Assembly (NCBI GenBank): GCA_038326615.1
Contig: JBBQKF010000003.1
Location: 12,364-76,363 of the forward strand
Source of the DNA: JBBQKF01 sp038326615
GTDB lineage: Bacteria; Bacillota; Clostridia; Saccharofermentanales; UBA5734
DNA: 64,000 nt
Reading direction: 5' to 3'
Position numbers and translations under genes: made by a program. The first letter of the stretch is position 1. Every line of letters begins with the position of its first letter. Shown one piece after another: positions 33,069-41,911 of the stretch. Below the pieces are notes generated by a model. That model saw only the letters and a program-made list of their open reading frames with translations, was not told the DNA's origin and did not search any database.

Positions 33069-33125
33069 ATTTAGAGGAGCCTTCAAAAATTGAAAATATC
33101 AATTTAGAGACTCCTCTATTTATTT
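33069..33125 (+). terminator. Terminator-like hairpin in the 32.8-33.4 kb spacer
   Basis: TAGAGGAG (about 33072-33079) pairs with CTCCTCTA (33111-33118) and the 3' side runs into ATTTATTT. The large loop makes it moderate only. Confidence 0.4.
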
Positions 33126-33134
33126 AAGCAAGCC

Positions 33135-33233
33135 ATTTATGAGAACATTTTGATGATGGCAACAGAGCTTGGGTCGGATGTTGGGGTTTTGATTGAGCAG
33201 ATGAGAAAAGACCCACGGGATGCGCTGGTATAG
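33135..33233 (+). pseudogene. Possible gene relic (unidentified C-terminal fragment)
   Basis: An open frame without its own start reads IYENILMMATELGSDVGVLI and then EQMRKDPRDALV before a TAG. It looks like the end of a real protein, and its base composition is richer in G+C than the spacer around it. I do not recognise the family. The remaining bases to 33429 hold nothing I can name. Confidence 0.25.
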
Positions 33234-33429
33234 GATTAATAGTGGAATACAACAGCTAATAAAACGGGGCTGAAAATCAACATTTCACTTCTGTTTCCGA
33301 AAGAGTAACCCCCAGAGGCAGGTCACACACCAAGTATGAAAGAAAATAGAATAATATAAATTAATTAGGCTAGATATTTTAGGGTAGATGTTTTAAGCTA
33401 GATATTTTGGGTTGGAGGCTAATAAAGGT

Positions 33430-34005
33430 ATGGAGTTAGAAGTAAAACTAAATAATCGCGATAGTAGAGCCGATAAAAAATCGGATCAAATGACTACGCA
33501 AATTGACTTCAACATTAGAAAACCAACCTTTGATAACGCCGAAGTTATGGCGCATATTCTGTGTGCATCATGGAAAGATGCCTATCAAAATATTTTGACT
33601 AAAGATGAGCTTGACAAATTGACAAACGAGCAGTCCAGAAAAGAAATGTTTGTGAGACTGCTGAAAAATAGTGTTGAAAACTATTGGATATTATATAATG
33701 AGGAAGTTCCATGTGGGCTAATTTATTTTTGTGCTTCAAGAGACACTGATATGAAGGATTTTGCAGAAGTTGCTGCAATATATACTCTGAAGGAATATTG
33801 GAGTAAAGGAGCAGGAAAGATAATTATGGATTTTGCAATATCTGAAGTTAGAAAGATAGGGTATAAGAAAGTTATGCTGTGGGTCTTTGAAGAAAATCAC
33901 AGAGCCAGAAAATTTTACGAAAAAAATGGATTTACCTGTGAAAACACTTTCAAAGTAAGCAAATTTGGGAGCGCCAGGGAAGTTAGATATATTAGACATT
34001 TGTGA
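33430..34005 (+). CDS. GNAT-family N-acetyltransferase
   Basis: About 191 residues. The acetyl-CoA binding segment is in AAIYTLKEYWSKGAGKIIMDF (Gly-x-Gly after the beta-strand), followed by KVMLWVFEENHRARKFYEKNGF, a hallmark of motif B. The first ~25 residues are charged and nonconserved. I prefer ATG 33430, 11 bases after GGAGG (33414-33418), over TTG 33412, which overlaps the ribosome binding site; ATG 33490 is a further option. Substrate unknown. Confidence 0.85.
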   Translation: MELEVKLNNRDSRADKKSDQMTTQIDFNIRKPTFDNAEVMAHILCASWKDAYQNILTKDELDKLTNEQSRKEMFVRLLKNSVENYWILYNEEVPCGLIYFCASRDTDMKDFAEVAAIYTLKEYWSKGAGKIIMDFAISEVRKIGYKKVMLWVFEENHRARKFYEKNGFTCENTFKVSKFGSAREVRYIRHL

Positions 34006-34271
34006 AGCTACATACATATGTTATTTACAACAAATGTTTTTCCAAGCATATAGATTATTTCCAAATCTTATGGATTATTTTTAAATCGTATAGACTTTTA
34101 GTTTATCAGAGTTTTACGTTTTTATTCGCTATTACACTTTAAAAACTTTCAATTTATTAAAATTTTGCACTTGCACTTGCACTTGAATTTGGATTTTTAA
34201 TTGTATTTGAGATACATAAGAATATACAATATAACAATATACATTATGGATGGGGACATTCACGAAGTACA

Positions 34272-34366
34272 AAGGTACTGGTAGCAATTCATCTCCCACC
34301 TATTTTTCTCGCATTCGCGAGTAAGGTTGAATAGAGGAGGGAGAATTCTTGCTACATGAGGTTAAA
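34272..34366 (-). repeat. Dispersed 90-bp palindromic element, copy 2
   Basis: The reverse complement matches 12347-12440 almost base for base, with about four differences including one indel, across the whole interrupted palindrome (GTAGCAAG...CTCGCGAATGCGAG...TTGCTAC). The rest of the 34006-34549 spacer is AT-rich with no other recognised feature. Confidence 0.88.
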
Positions 34367-34549
34367 TATAAAAACAATCAAACAGCGCAACTTAGTGAAT
34401 GATTAGAAGGTACTAATGTTTTAGATGTTGCAAAAACATACAGTGAATAAAAAACTAATAAACACAGGATATTATAAAATTTAATAAAAAAGCACAAATA
34501 AATATATGAAATATTAGAAATTTATAGAAATAATAAAAATTTTATGGCA

Positions 34550-34578
34550 TTGACATACTGACATTTTCAATGTATAAT
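34550..34578 (+). promoter_or_regulatory. Consensus promoter of the histidine operon
   Basis: TTGACA at 34550-34555, 17-bp spacer, TATAAT at 34573-34578: both hexamers perfect. It gives a leader of about 315 bases before hisZ. No T-box or other riboswitch is recognised in that leader; a GGCATT/AATGCC hairpin is the only structure seen. Confidence 0.85.
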
Positions 34579-34682
34579 TTGCTTTATTGATTTACCACTT
34601 TACCACTTTACCTTAATAAATTGAAATATAATGTGAAGGCATTCTGATTGATCAATGCCATTGGTTTTCATAAAGGCTTGGA

Positions 34683-34710
34683 TTGACAGTGCTTGCTAAA
34701 GTAGGATAAT
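34683..34710 (+). promoter_or_regulatory. Second promoter of the histidine operon
   Basis: TTGACA at 34683-34688, 16-bp spacer, GATAAT at 34705-34710, closer to hisZ than the consensus promoter. Confidence 0.5.
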
Positions 34711-34762
34711 ATTGAATAACGTTGAACTAGGAAATACTTAGGTTTGACAAAGTCTACCAATA

Positions 34763-34890
34763 ATAAGAATAGAAATAAGAATAGAAATAAGAATAGAAAT
34801 AAGAATAGAAATAAGAATAAGAATAAGAATAAGAATGAGAATAAGAATAAGAATAAGAATAAGAATAAGAATAAGAATGAGAATGAGAAT
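34763..34890. repeat. Hexanucleotide microsatellite in the hisZ leader
   Basis: About 128 bp of AATAAG, AATAGA and AATGAG units. The last AATGAG units run directly into the GAGG ribosome binding site of hisZ (34891-34894). Translation of this tract in frame would give an artificial Arg-Ile repeat, so it is noncoding. Confidence 0.92.
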
Positions 34891-34900
34891 GAGGTATATT

Positions 34901-36124
34901 ATGGGAAAATGGAAATACTACACACCGGACGGAATAAATGATATTTTGCCGGACGAGTGTTCACAGAAAAGAGAAATTGAAGGCAAGCTAAGAAATTTGT
35001 TTTCGCTAAATAGTTATATGGAAATTGAAACTCCTACATTGGAGTTTTATGATGTATACGCTGCTGGTGAAGGGTTTGCGCCTCAAGAAGAGTTATTCAA
35101 ATTTTTCGACAATCAGGGACGAATACTTTCTTTGAGATATGACGGTACGATACCAGCCGCAAGACTTGCATCTACTCTTTTAAAAGAAACAAAGCCACCT
35201 CTTAGATTTTCATACATTGGGAATATGTTCAGATATAATGAATCCGGTGGAGGAAAGCAAAAAGAATTTACACAAGCTGGAATTGAACTAATGGGCCCTA
35301 AAACCCCTCAGGCGGATGCGCAAGTAATCACAACTGCAATAGAATCAGCGCTTACAGTTGGGATAGCAGATTTACAAATAAGCCTTGGTGAAGTTGAATT
35401 TTTTAAAGGATTAATGGACGAGTGGGAAATTGGCGAAGAAGCGGCAACCCTTTTACCTAAACTGATCGATGGTAAAGAAATGGTTTCGCTTGAAGAATTA
35501 TGCGAACAACTTGACCTTTCACTTAATGCAAAAAAAGTTCTAACAAGCATGGCGTCTTCTTATGGTACATACGATCTTATTGATGAAATGAGACAATTGG
35601 TTAAAAATGAGAGATCATTGAAAGCTCTTGACAATCTGTATGAAGTTCTAAAAATTCTTGAAGAAGAAGGCGTCTTGAAATATGTTTCTCTTGATCTTGG
35701 GATGCTTCAAAGTTTAAATTATTATACGGGAATAATTTTCAAAGGATTCACATATGGAATTGGGTTTCCTCTTTTGAGTGGTGGACGCTATGATAAAGTT
35801 GTTAGTGAGTTCGGAAGACCATTGCCTTCTACAGGATTTTCACTAGGAATCAATTTTGTAATGACAGCGCTTCGTAGACAAAAGAAGTGGCCGGTTTCAT
35901 ACGGGTCAGACTTGCTGGTAGGATATGCTCCTGAATCAAGATCACAAGCCTTTGCGTATGCAAGAGATCAACGCTCAAAAATGGTAAAAACCGAAATGGA
36001 TTGTATGAACCAAACGGTCGAAGAGTTGGTTGAATATGCGAAGTATAAAGAAATTAGACAAGTTATTTTCATAGATTCAAAAGGCGAAATCCAAGAATTG
36101 TATTTAAAAAGTATTAATAATTAA
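34901..36124 (+). CDS. hisZ: ATP phosphoribosyltransferase regulatory subunit
   Basis: HisRS-like paralogue that forms the octameric ATP-PRTase with short HisG. 407 residues. Class II fold blocks include LSLRYDGTIPAARLAST, RFSYIGNMFRYNESGGG, KEFTQAGIELMG and the C-terminal SGGRYDKVVSEFGRPLPSTGFSLGI. The anticodon-binding domain of true HisRS is missing, as expected. Start ATG 34901 (MGKWKYYTPDGINDILPDE) lies 6 bases after GAGG; the frame extends upstream only as microsatellite. First gene of the operon, followed by short hisG, its obligate partner. Confidence 0.93.
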   Translation: MGKWKYYTPDGINDILPDECSQKREIEGKLRNLFSLNSYMEIETPTLEFYDVYAAGEGFAPQEELFKFFDNQGRILSLRYDGTIPAARLASTLLKETKPPLRFSYIGNMFRYNESGGGKQKEFTQAGIELMGPKTPQADAQVITTAIESALTVGIADLQISLGEVEFFKGLMDEWEIGEEAATLLPKLIDGKEMVSLEELCEQLDLSLNAKKVLTSMASSYGTYDLIDEMRQLVKNERSLKALDNLYEVLKILEEEGVLKYVSLDLGMLQSLNYYTGIIFKGFTYGIGFPLLSGGRYDKVVSEFGRPLPSTGFSLGINFVMTALRRQKKWPVSYGSDLLVGYAPESRSQAFAYARDQRSKMVKTEMDCMNQTVEELVEYAKYKEIRQVIFIDSKGEIQELYLKSINN

Positions 36125-36177
36125 ATCTACTATTTCAAAGGCTACATAGTAATGACATTGGAAGAAGAGGATAAAAA

Positions 36178-36822
36178 ATGGATAAGATTACAATAGCACT
36201 ATCAAAGGGGCGACTTGCCGAACAAGCAATTGAACTTATGGAAGCGGCAGGATATGATTGTTCAGCTGCTAAAGAAAAAAGCCGTAAATTAATTTTGGAA
36301 GATGAAAAAACAGGCTTTCGTTTTATTATGGCAAAGCCAGCGGATGTTCCGACTTATGTTGAATATGGAGCTGCCGATATAGGTGTTGTTGGGAAAGATA
36401 CTCTGCTTGAAGAAGGAAGACAACTATATGAGGTCTTGAATTTAGGGTTTGGAGCATGTAGAATGTGTGTGTGTGGATCAAAGGATTTAGTTGGGAAACT
36501 CGATCTTATTCCTAACAAACGTGTTGCCACTAAATATCCACATATAGCAAAGGAATACTTTGAAAATAAAAAGCATGAAAGTGTAGAAATAATTAAACTA
36601 AACGGTTCTGTCGAACTAGCTCCCCTGATAGGACTTTCTGAAGTTATAGTTGATATCGTCGAGAGTGGAAAGACACTCGAAGAAAATGGACTTACAGTTT
36701 TGGAAACAATTGCTGATATCAGTGCACGAATGGTTGTTAACCGAGTTAGTATGAAAATGAAATCAGAAAGAATCTCTGAGTTGATTCTTGCAGTAAGGAA
36801 GCAACTCGAAAAAAAGGGTTAG
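36178..36822 (+). CDS. hisG: ATP phosphoribosyltransferase, short form
   Basis: First step of histidine synthesis (ATP + PRPP). 214 residues, the short form without the C-terminal regulatory domain, consistent with hisZ next door. It has [22 protein letters not shown] at the N-terminus, the [22 protein letters not shown] block, and [15 protein letters not shown] near the PRPP loop. GAAGAGGA ribosome binding site before ATG 36178. Confidence 0.96.
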   Translation: MDKITIALSKGRLAEQAIELMEAAGYDCSAAKEKSRKLILEDEKTGFRFIMAKPADVPTYVEYGAADIGVVGKDTLLEEGRQLYEVLNLGFGACRMCVCGSKDLVGKLDLIPNKRVATKYPHIAKEYFENKKHESVEIIKLNGSVELAPLIGLSEVIVDIVESGKTLEENGLTVLETIADISARMVVNRVSMKMKSERISELILAVRKQLEKKG

Positions 36823-36944
36823 CAAAAAACCGGTAATTAAACTTTAAATAAGAATATAAACAAAGAACTTGAATAAGAATAGTAAAATAAATACTGATTG
36901 AATAGACATTAAAACAAAAACTATAGCAGATTTTTGTAGAAGAA

Positions 36945-37250
36945 ATAAAATAAAGAAATGGATGAAGACTCTAAATATAAAATTTAACAAAAGATTTATA
37001 GATCAGGTTAAGAAAAAAGTAGAGAAGTATTTATAAGAAATTTTAATAATAATAAAAAATGGATGATAAAAAATGAAATAAAGAAATAAGTGAAGGCTCT
37101 AACTATAAATTTGAATCAAGGATTTAAAGATCAGGTCAAGAAAAAAGCAAAAAAGCATTTATAAGAGGTTTTAATAAAAAAACAAAAATGAATCATAAAA
37201 AATGAAATAGAGAAATGAATGAAGACTCTAAATATGAAATTGATTATGAA
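36945..37250. repeat. Degenerate 128-bp tandem repeat between hisG and hisD
   Basis: Anchor GAAGACTCT recurs at 36964, 37092 (as GAAGGCTCT) and 37221, with matching ATAAATTT, GATCAGGTTAAGAAAAAAG and TTTATAAGA segments, giving two full units and a partial third. Strong purine bias, no useful frame. It fills most of the 36823-37341 spacer. Confidence 0.82.
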
Positions 37251-37341
37251 TAAAAATGATATGAATTTTTAAAAAGATGCGGCTGATTGGGAATAAAATA
37301 TTGAGTTTAGGATCAACAATAAGACCATTCTGGAGGGAATA

Positions 37342-38670
37342 ATGGAAGAAATAAAAGACATAAGAATAATAAAGTCAGATGGTAGTGATTTAAATGTTTT
37401 AGCTGAAAAACTTGGACTTAGAAACAAAATGGAACAGGCTGATGTGATAAGTTCGGTCACTGAAATTATCAAAAAAGTGAAAGATAGCGGTGACGATGCT
37501 ATTTGTTTTTATGCAGAGAAATTTGATAGTGCTAAACTGACATCTGACATGCTTAAGGTTACACAAGAAGAGATAGAGGTTGCTGTTAAGTCAATCGATA
37601 AGGATCTTCTTGAAATTCTTTTTAAGGCAAGGGATAGTATTTTTGAATTTCACTCGGCACAAAAGACGCCTGATGTGGTTATAGACAAAGGAAATGGAGC
37701 AACGGTCTCGATGATTGTAAGACCGTTGCAGATAGTCGGGGTTTACGTTCCCGGGGGGACAGCCCCGCTCCCGTCATCTGTGCTGATGAACATTTTACCA
37801 GCGAAAGCAGCTTGCGTGCCACGAATTGTTATGTGCACGCCGCCTCGCAAAGACGGGAGCGTGGACCCGATAATCCTCGCGGCAGCGAAAATTGCAGGAG
37901 CCGACGAGGTTTATCGGATTGGCGGCGCCCAGGCAATAGCAGCAATGGCGTACGGCACCGCCACTGTCCCCCAGGTCGACAAAATCTGCGGGCCTGGTAA
38001 CATTTACGTCAACACCGCCAAACGCCTTGTTTACGGCGTTGTTGACATCGACATGTTCGCTGGCCCAAGCGAAATCCTGATTCTTGCCGACAAGACAGCA
38101 AATCCATCATACTTAGCAACAGATTTGCTGTCACAAGCAGAACACGACAAACTCGCATCAGCAATACTAATAACAGACAATGAAGAAATTGCGATAGAAA
38201 CAGCAAAACAATTAAAACAAAGAGCCCAATTGATGCCGCGAAAAGAAATTCTTAAGTACTCACTAGCTGATTATTGTGCAATTGTAATTGTCCCCGATCT
38301 TAAGGTAGCAATCAAATTTACAAATCTTTTAGCACCAGAACATCTTGAACTTTGCATCGATAATCCAAGATCTATAATCCCCGAAATATTAAATGCCGGA
38401 GCCATTTTTGTTGGCCATTTCAGCCCAGAGCCATTAGGTGATTACTTCGCAGGACCTAATCATGTTCTTCCGACAAGCGGAACAGCAAGGTTTTTCTCGC
38501 CGCTTAACACTGCGGATTTTATAAAGAAAACCAGTGTAATCGAATATACTAAAAATGCGCTTCAGACGTGTTATTCGGACATCGCTAAATTTGCAGGTTC
38601 AGAACAGCTCGACTGTCACGCACAATCAATGTTAGTAAGATTTGAGGAGGACATTCTTTCAAAAAACTAG
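37342..38670 (+). CDS. hisD: Histidinol dehydrogenase
   Basis: Last two oxidation steps of histidine synthesis, zinc- and NAD-dependent. 442 residues. Blocks seen: RPLQIVGVYVPGGTAPLPSS, ADEVYRIGGAQAIAAMAYGT, KICGPGNIYVNTAKR, DMFAGPSEILILAD, LLSQAEHD and the catalytic Glu-His in LLAPEHLELC. Start ATG 37342 with GGAGGGA. The central part (37741-38040) is 58% G+C by hand count (175 of 300), against 35% and 28% in flanking 60-base blocks counted within the gene, and it switches to C-ending codons, suggesting a mosaic origin. Confidence 0.97.
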   Translation: MEEIKDIRIIKSDGSDLNVLAEKLGLRNKMEQADVISSVTEIIKKVKDSGDDAICFYAEKFDSAKLTSDMLKVTQEEIEVAVKSIDKDLLEILFKARDSIFEFHSAQKTPDVVIDKGNGATVSMIVRPLQIVGVYVPGGTAPLPSSVLMNILPAKAACVPRIVMCTPPRKDGSVDPIILAAAKIAGADEVYRIGGAQAIAAMAYGTATVPQVDKICGPGNIYVNTAKRLVYGVVDIDMFAGPSEILILADKTANPSYLATDLLSQAEHDKLASAILITDNEEIAIETAKQLKQRAQLMPRKEILKYSLADYCAIVIVPDLKVAIKFTNLLAPEHLELCIDNPRSIIPEILNAGAIFVGHFSPEPLGDYFAGPNHVLPTSGTARFFSPLNTADFIKKTSVIEYTKNALQTCYSDIAKFAGSEQLDCHAQSMLVRFEEDILSKN

Positions 38671-38753
38671 AGGCTTTATTAAAATTTGTTTTCAGAAATA
38701 GACATCACAATAAATCAATTAATTCTGGAAATCAATCAAATGTTTTGAATTTA

Positions 38754-38782
38754 TTGTACAAAGGCAATGAATATTATACAAT
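38754..38782 (+). promoter_or_regulatory. Internal promoter upstream of hisC
   Basis: TTGTAC at 38754-38759, 17-bp spacer, TACAAT at 38777-38782, in the 289-base hisD-hisC gap. Confidence 0.5.
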
Positions 38783-38959
38783 CAGAATAGTAAATTTTTA
38801 TTAGTGATTTGAGCAAAGCTAAATAAAATGTTTACCGCTTTAAAACTTATGATAATGAAATCACATTAAATTTTTAAAAAAATTATTATAATAGTTAATT
38901 TAGTAGGAATCAGCTAAATCTATTTTAATAAATGAAAAATTCACCAACATGGAGGTCCA

Positions 38960-40024
38960 ATGAGCGATAGATTATGGAATGCAAACACAAAAAAATTAAT
39001 ACCTTATGTTCCTGGCGAGCAACCAAGAACGAAATGTATTAAACTGAATACAAACGAAAATCCGTACCCACCTTCCCCAAATGTGAAGGATTTACTAAGC
39101 GATTTCAAATATGATTCGTTGCGCCTTTATCCAGATCCAACTTCAAGCAATCTCAAAGAAGGACTTGCAGAATATTACGGTGTAGAAAAGGATGAAATAT
39201 TTATTGGTAACGGATCCGATGAAGTTCTAGCTTTTGCATTTCAGGCGTTTTTTGATAAAGAAATGCCTGTAGCTTTTCCAGATATTACTTATAGCTTTTA
39301 CCCTGTATATGCAAACCTTTATTCAATACCAACAGAGATAATTCCACTTGACGAAAATTTCAACATGCCATTAAAGGCAATAAAAGTTTTTAAAGGAGGA
39401 GTTGTCCTTGCAAATCCAAATGCCCCGACAGGCATGGCAGAACCGCTTAGTGCAATAATTGATTTGTTGAAATCAAATCCCGATCGACTTGTGATTATTG
39501 ATGAGGCGTATATCGATTTTGGAGGAGAGACTGCAACAGGACTTGTTAGAAATTACGAAAATCTGCTTGTTGTTCAGACTGTTTCTAAATCAAGATCACT
39601 TGCAGGTCTAAGAGTGGGATATGCATTTGGCAACCCATCGTTAATAAAAGCACTTGAGTGTATCAGAGATTCATTTAATTCATATACAATTGACACCCTT
39701 GCACAAAAGGTAGCGCTTGTTGCAATTAAAGATGGCACATGGTTTGAACAAACCCGTGCAAAGATAATTAAGACCAGAGAATGGTTTATTGCGGCACTTT
39801 CAGAACTTGGATTTACCACTCTTCCATCAAAAGCAAATTTTATTTTCACTAAACCATCGAAATCTTGTGCAAGTGAACTCTATGAACTTTTGAAAGAAAA
39901 AGGTATACTTATAAGATATTTTAGAAAACCGAGAATTGACTCATACCTTCGTATAAGCATCGGCACAGATGAAGAGATGGAACAACTGCTAATTGCCTTT
40001 GAAGAAATTTTGAATCAAAACTAA
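38960..40024 (+). CDS. hisC: Histidinol-phosphate aminotransferase
   Basis: PLP aminotransferase of class I/II, 354 residues. It has LNTNENPYPPSPNV, FIGNGSDEVLAFAFQAFF, ANPNAPTG, VIIDEAYIDFGG, the PLP lysine in QTVSKSRSLAGLRVGYAFG and the RISIGT motif near the C-terminus. GGAGG ribosome binding site before ATG 38960. hisB follows after 65 bases. Confidence 0.96.
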   Translation: MSDRLWNANTKKLIPYVPGEQPRTKCIKLNTNENPYPPSPNVKDLLSDFKYDSLRLYPDPTSSNLKEGLAEYYGVEKDEIFIGNGSDEVLAFAFQAFFDKEMPVAFPDITYSFYPVYANLYSIPTEIIPLDENFNMPLKAIKVFKGGVVLANPNAPTGMAEPLSAIIDLLKSNPDRLVIIDEAYIDFGGETATGLVRNYENLLVVQTVSKSRSLAGLRVGYAFGNPSLIKALECIRDSFNSYTIDTLAQKVALVAIKDGTWFEQTRAKIIKTREWFIAALSELGFTTLPSKANFIFTKPSKSCASELYELLKEKGILIRYFRKPRIDSYLRISIGTDEEMEQLLIAFEEILNQN

Positions 40025-40030
40025 TTTTTA

Positions 40031-40092
40031 AAAGAGAGGGCGACTAATTCATTGCATTTTTGAAATGAATTAATCATGGGACTTAAAAAATG
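40031..40092 (+). promoter_or_regulatory. SD-hairpin-ATG cassette of hisB
   Basis: Purine tract AAAGAGAGGG (40031-40040), then stem TAATTCATT (40045-40053) with AATGAATTA (40064-40072) around loop GCATTTTTGA, then 17 bases to ATG 40090. No ribosome binding site lies at the normal distance. One of five similar elements in the window. Confidence 0.65.
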
Positions 40093-40677
40093 AGAAAAGC
40101 AGAAATTACAAGAGATACTAATGAAACAAGTGTATTTGTTTCAATGAACCTTGACGGCACAGGCAAAACCGATATTGCAACTGGAATTGGATTTTTAGAT
40201 CACATGCTTGATTTGCTGGGGAAACACAGTGGTATAGATATTAAAGCAACCTGCAAAGGTGACTTATATGTCGACGGTCACCATACCGCAGAAGATTTAG
40301 GAATTGTTCTTGGTCAGGTGTTTGCAAAAGCACTTGGAGACAAGATGGGAATTAGACGTTACGGAAATGCAAGAATTCCAATGGATGAAGCTCTCGTTTG
40401 TGTGGATTTAGATATTTCAGGCAGACCTTATCTTACAATTAACGCTTCAATTAGCGCAGCTAAAGTCGGAGATTTTGATACAGAACTTGTTGAAGAATTC
40501 TTCAGAGCATTTTCGCACAATAGTGGGATTACTCTTCATATCAACTGTGATTACGGCAGAAATGCTCACCATATTATAGAAGGAATCTTCAAAGCACTGG
40601 CAAAAGCTCTCAGAACAGCTATTGAAATTGACCCAAGATTTGCAAATGAAATACCATCAACTAAGGGCCTGTTGTGA
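40090..40677 (+). CDS. hisB: Imidazoleglycerol-phosphate dehydratase
   Basis: Monofunctional HisB of 195 residues, without a fused histidinol-phosphatase. Manganese-binding histidine motifs are in GFLDHMLDLLGKHSGIDI, DGHHTAEDLGIVLGQ and FFRAFSHNSGITLHI, then GRNAHHIIEGIFKALAKALR. No normally placed ribosome binding site: the ATG follows the hairpin cassette described separately. No histidinol-phosphatase (hisN/hisK) is seen in the operon. Confidence 0.97.
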   Translation: MRKAEITRDTNETSVFVSMNLDGTGKTDIATGIGFLDHMLDLLGKHSGIDIKATCKGDLYVDGHHTAEDLGIVLGQVFAKALGDKMGIRRYGNARIPMDEALVCVDLDISGRPYLTINASISAAKVGDFDTELVEEFFRAFSHNSGITLHINCDYGRNAHHIIEGIFKALAKALRTAIEIDPRFANEIPSTKGLL

Positions 40678-40700
40678 TAAAATACTAAGACCAAAATCAG

Positions 40701-40718
40701 CTACTAATAAATTAGTAG
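40701..40718. promoter_or_regulatory. Inverted repeat between hisB and purC
   Basis: CTACTAAT and ATTAGTAG are perfect inverted arms separated by AA. With a 2-base centre it is more operator-like than hairpin-like. The nearby 40800-40845 stretch contains three TAACTAATAAT units. Confidence 0.35.
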
Positions 40719-40904
40719 GATGTAAGACTTATCTTGGGACAGTCTTGGAATAATTTAGGAAGAATTATAAAGCCAAACTAATACTTCGTTTATAGTCATA
40801 GAAATTAACTAATAATTAACTAATAATTAACTAATAACTAAATGATAAACAATGATTACAATTAGGGAAATTCGGAAACAAAAATATTTTGGAGGAAACA
40901 TATT

Positions 40905-41795
40905 ATGACAAAACAACTTAAAGACACTGATTTTATTGATCTTCCGCTCTTTGTTCGCGGGAAAGTAAGAAACGTTTATGATTTGGGAGATTCTTTGTTG
41001 ATTGTTGTAACAGACAGAATTTCAGCTTTTGATGTCGTTTTTGATGAACTTATTCCTGAAAAGGGAAATGTTCTCAACAGCATTGCAGCTTTCTGGTTTG
41101 ATTACACGAAAGATATTATCCCAAATCACGTAATTTCAACTGATCCGATGGAATATCCTATGGGGCTTTCAAAGTTTAATGAAGAATTGAAAGGCCGCTC
41201 GATGTGGGTCAAAAAAATTAAAATGCTTCCTGCAGAATGTATAGTTCGTGGATATCTTGAAGGTTCAGCACTCAAAGAATACAATGCGACCGGTAAAATA
41301 AGCTCGATTGATATGCCAAAGGATTTAAAGCAGGCAGATATTCTTCCAGAACCCCTTTTTACTCCATCCACAAAAGCTGATGAAGGACACGATATTAATA
41401 TAAGCTTCGAAGCCCTTTGCGAAATTATCGGCGAAGAAATGGCAACCAAACTCAAAAAAGCAAGTCTTGATCTATATAAGAAAGCCGCAGACTACGCAAA
41501 AACAAAAGGTATAATTCTCGCTGATACAAAGTTTGAATTCGGAACAATTGACGGAGAACTTGTTGTTGCAGATGAAATTTTTACTCCTGACTCTTCAAGA
41601 TTTTGGGAACTAAGCGATTATGAACCTGGTAGAGCACAAAAAAGTTTTGATAAGCAGTTCCTCAGAGAATGGCTCGAAACTCTTGACTGGGACAAGACAT
41701 ATCCGGCACCAGCTCTTCCTGAGAAAATTATTTCTAAAACCTCAGAAAAATATATCGAGGCATACGAAACGCTTACCGGTAAAAAATTACTATAA
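40905..41795 (+). CDS. purC: Phosphoribosylaminoimidazole-succinocarboxamide (SAICAR) synthase
   Basis: Joins CAIR and aspartate in purine synthesis. 296 residues. It has FVRGKVRNVYDLGDSLLIVVTDRISAFD-type start blocks, PAECIVRGYLEGSALKEY, GHDINISFEAL and the ADTKFEFG and ADEIFTPDSSRFW blocks. It lies between hisB and hisH. The histidine pathway releases AICAR, a purine intermediate, so co-regulation makes biochemical sense. GGAGG ribosome binding site. Confidence 0.97.
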   Translation: MTKQLKDTDFIDLPLFVRGKVRNVYDLGDSLLIVVTDRISAFDVVFDELIPEKGNVLNSIAAFWFDYTKDIIPNHVISTDPMEYPMGLSKFNEELKGRSMWVKKIKMLPAECIVRGYLEGSALKEYNATGKISSIDMPKDLKQADILPEPLFTPSTKADEGHDINISFEALCEIIGEEMATKLKKASLDLYKKAADYAKTKGIILADTKFEFGTIDGELVVADEIFTPDSSRFWELSDYEPGRAQKSFDKQFLREWLETLDWDKTYPAPALPEKIISKTSEKYIEAYETLTGKKLL

Positions 41796-41911
41796 GCAAT
41801 TCACTCATAAGCAACAGTAAATTTTTTGCTTTAAGTATTACTAAACTAATTTCAATAAATTTGCTTCTTGAACATTGATATTGGAATCATATTTAAAAAA
41901 AAATTAGAAAG

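Noticed and set aside
34585..34760. T-box riboswitch ahead of the histidine operon
   Set aside because: I could not find the T-box consensus or an antiterminator/terminator pair.
34835..34900. Upstream extension of hisZ reading as an Arg-Ile repeat
   Set aside because: Also microsatellite; the ribosome binding site GAGG at 34891 and family alignment place the start at 34901.
34744..34941. A 65-codon frame of Asn-Lys repeats overlapping the hisZ start
   Set aside because: It is a translation of the hexanucleotide microsatellite with no ribosome binding site and no conserved content.
37812..38000. Arg-rich frame in the GC-rich part of hisD
   Set aside because: Artefact of the GC-rich patch, with few stops in alternative frames; hisD frame is conserved.
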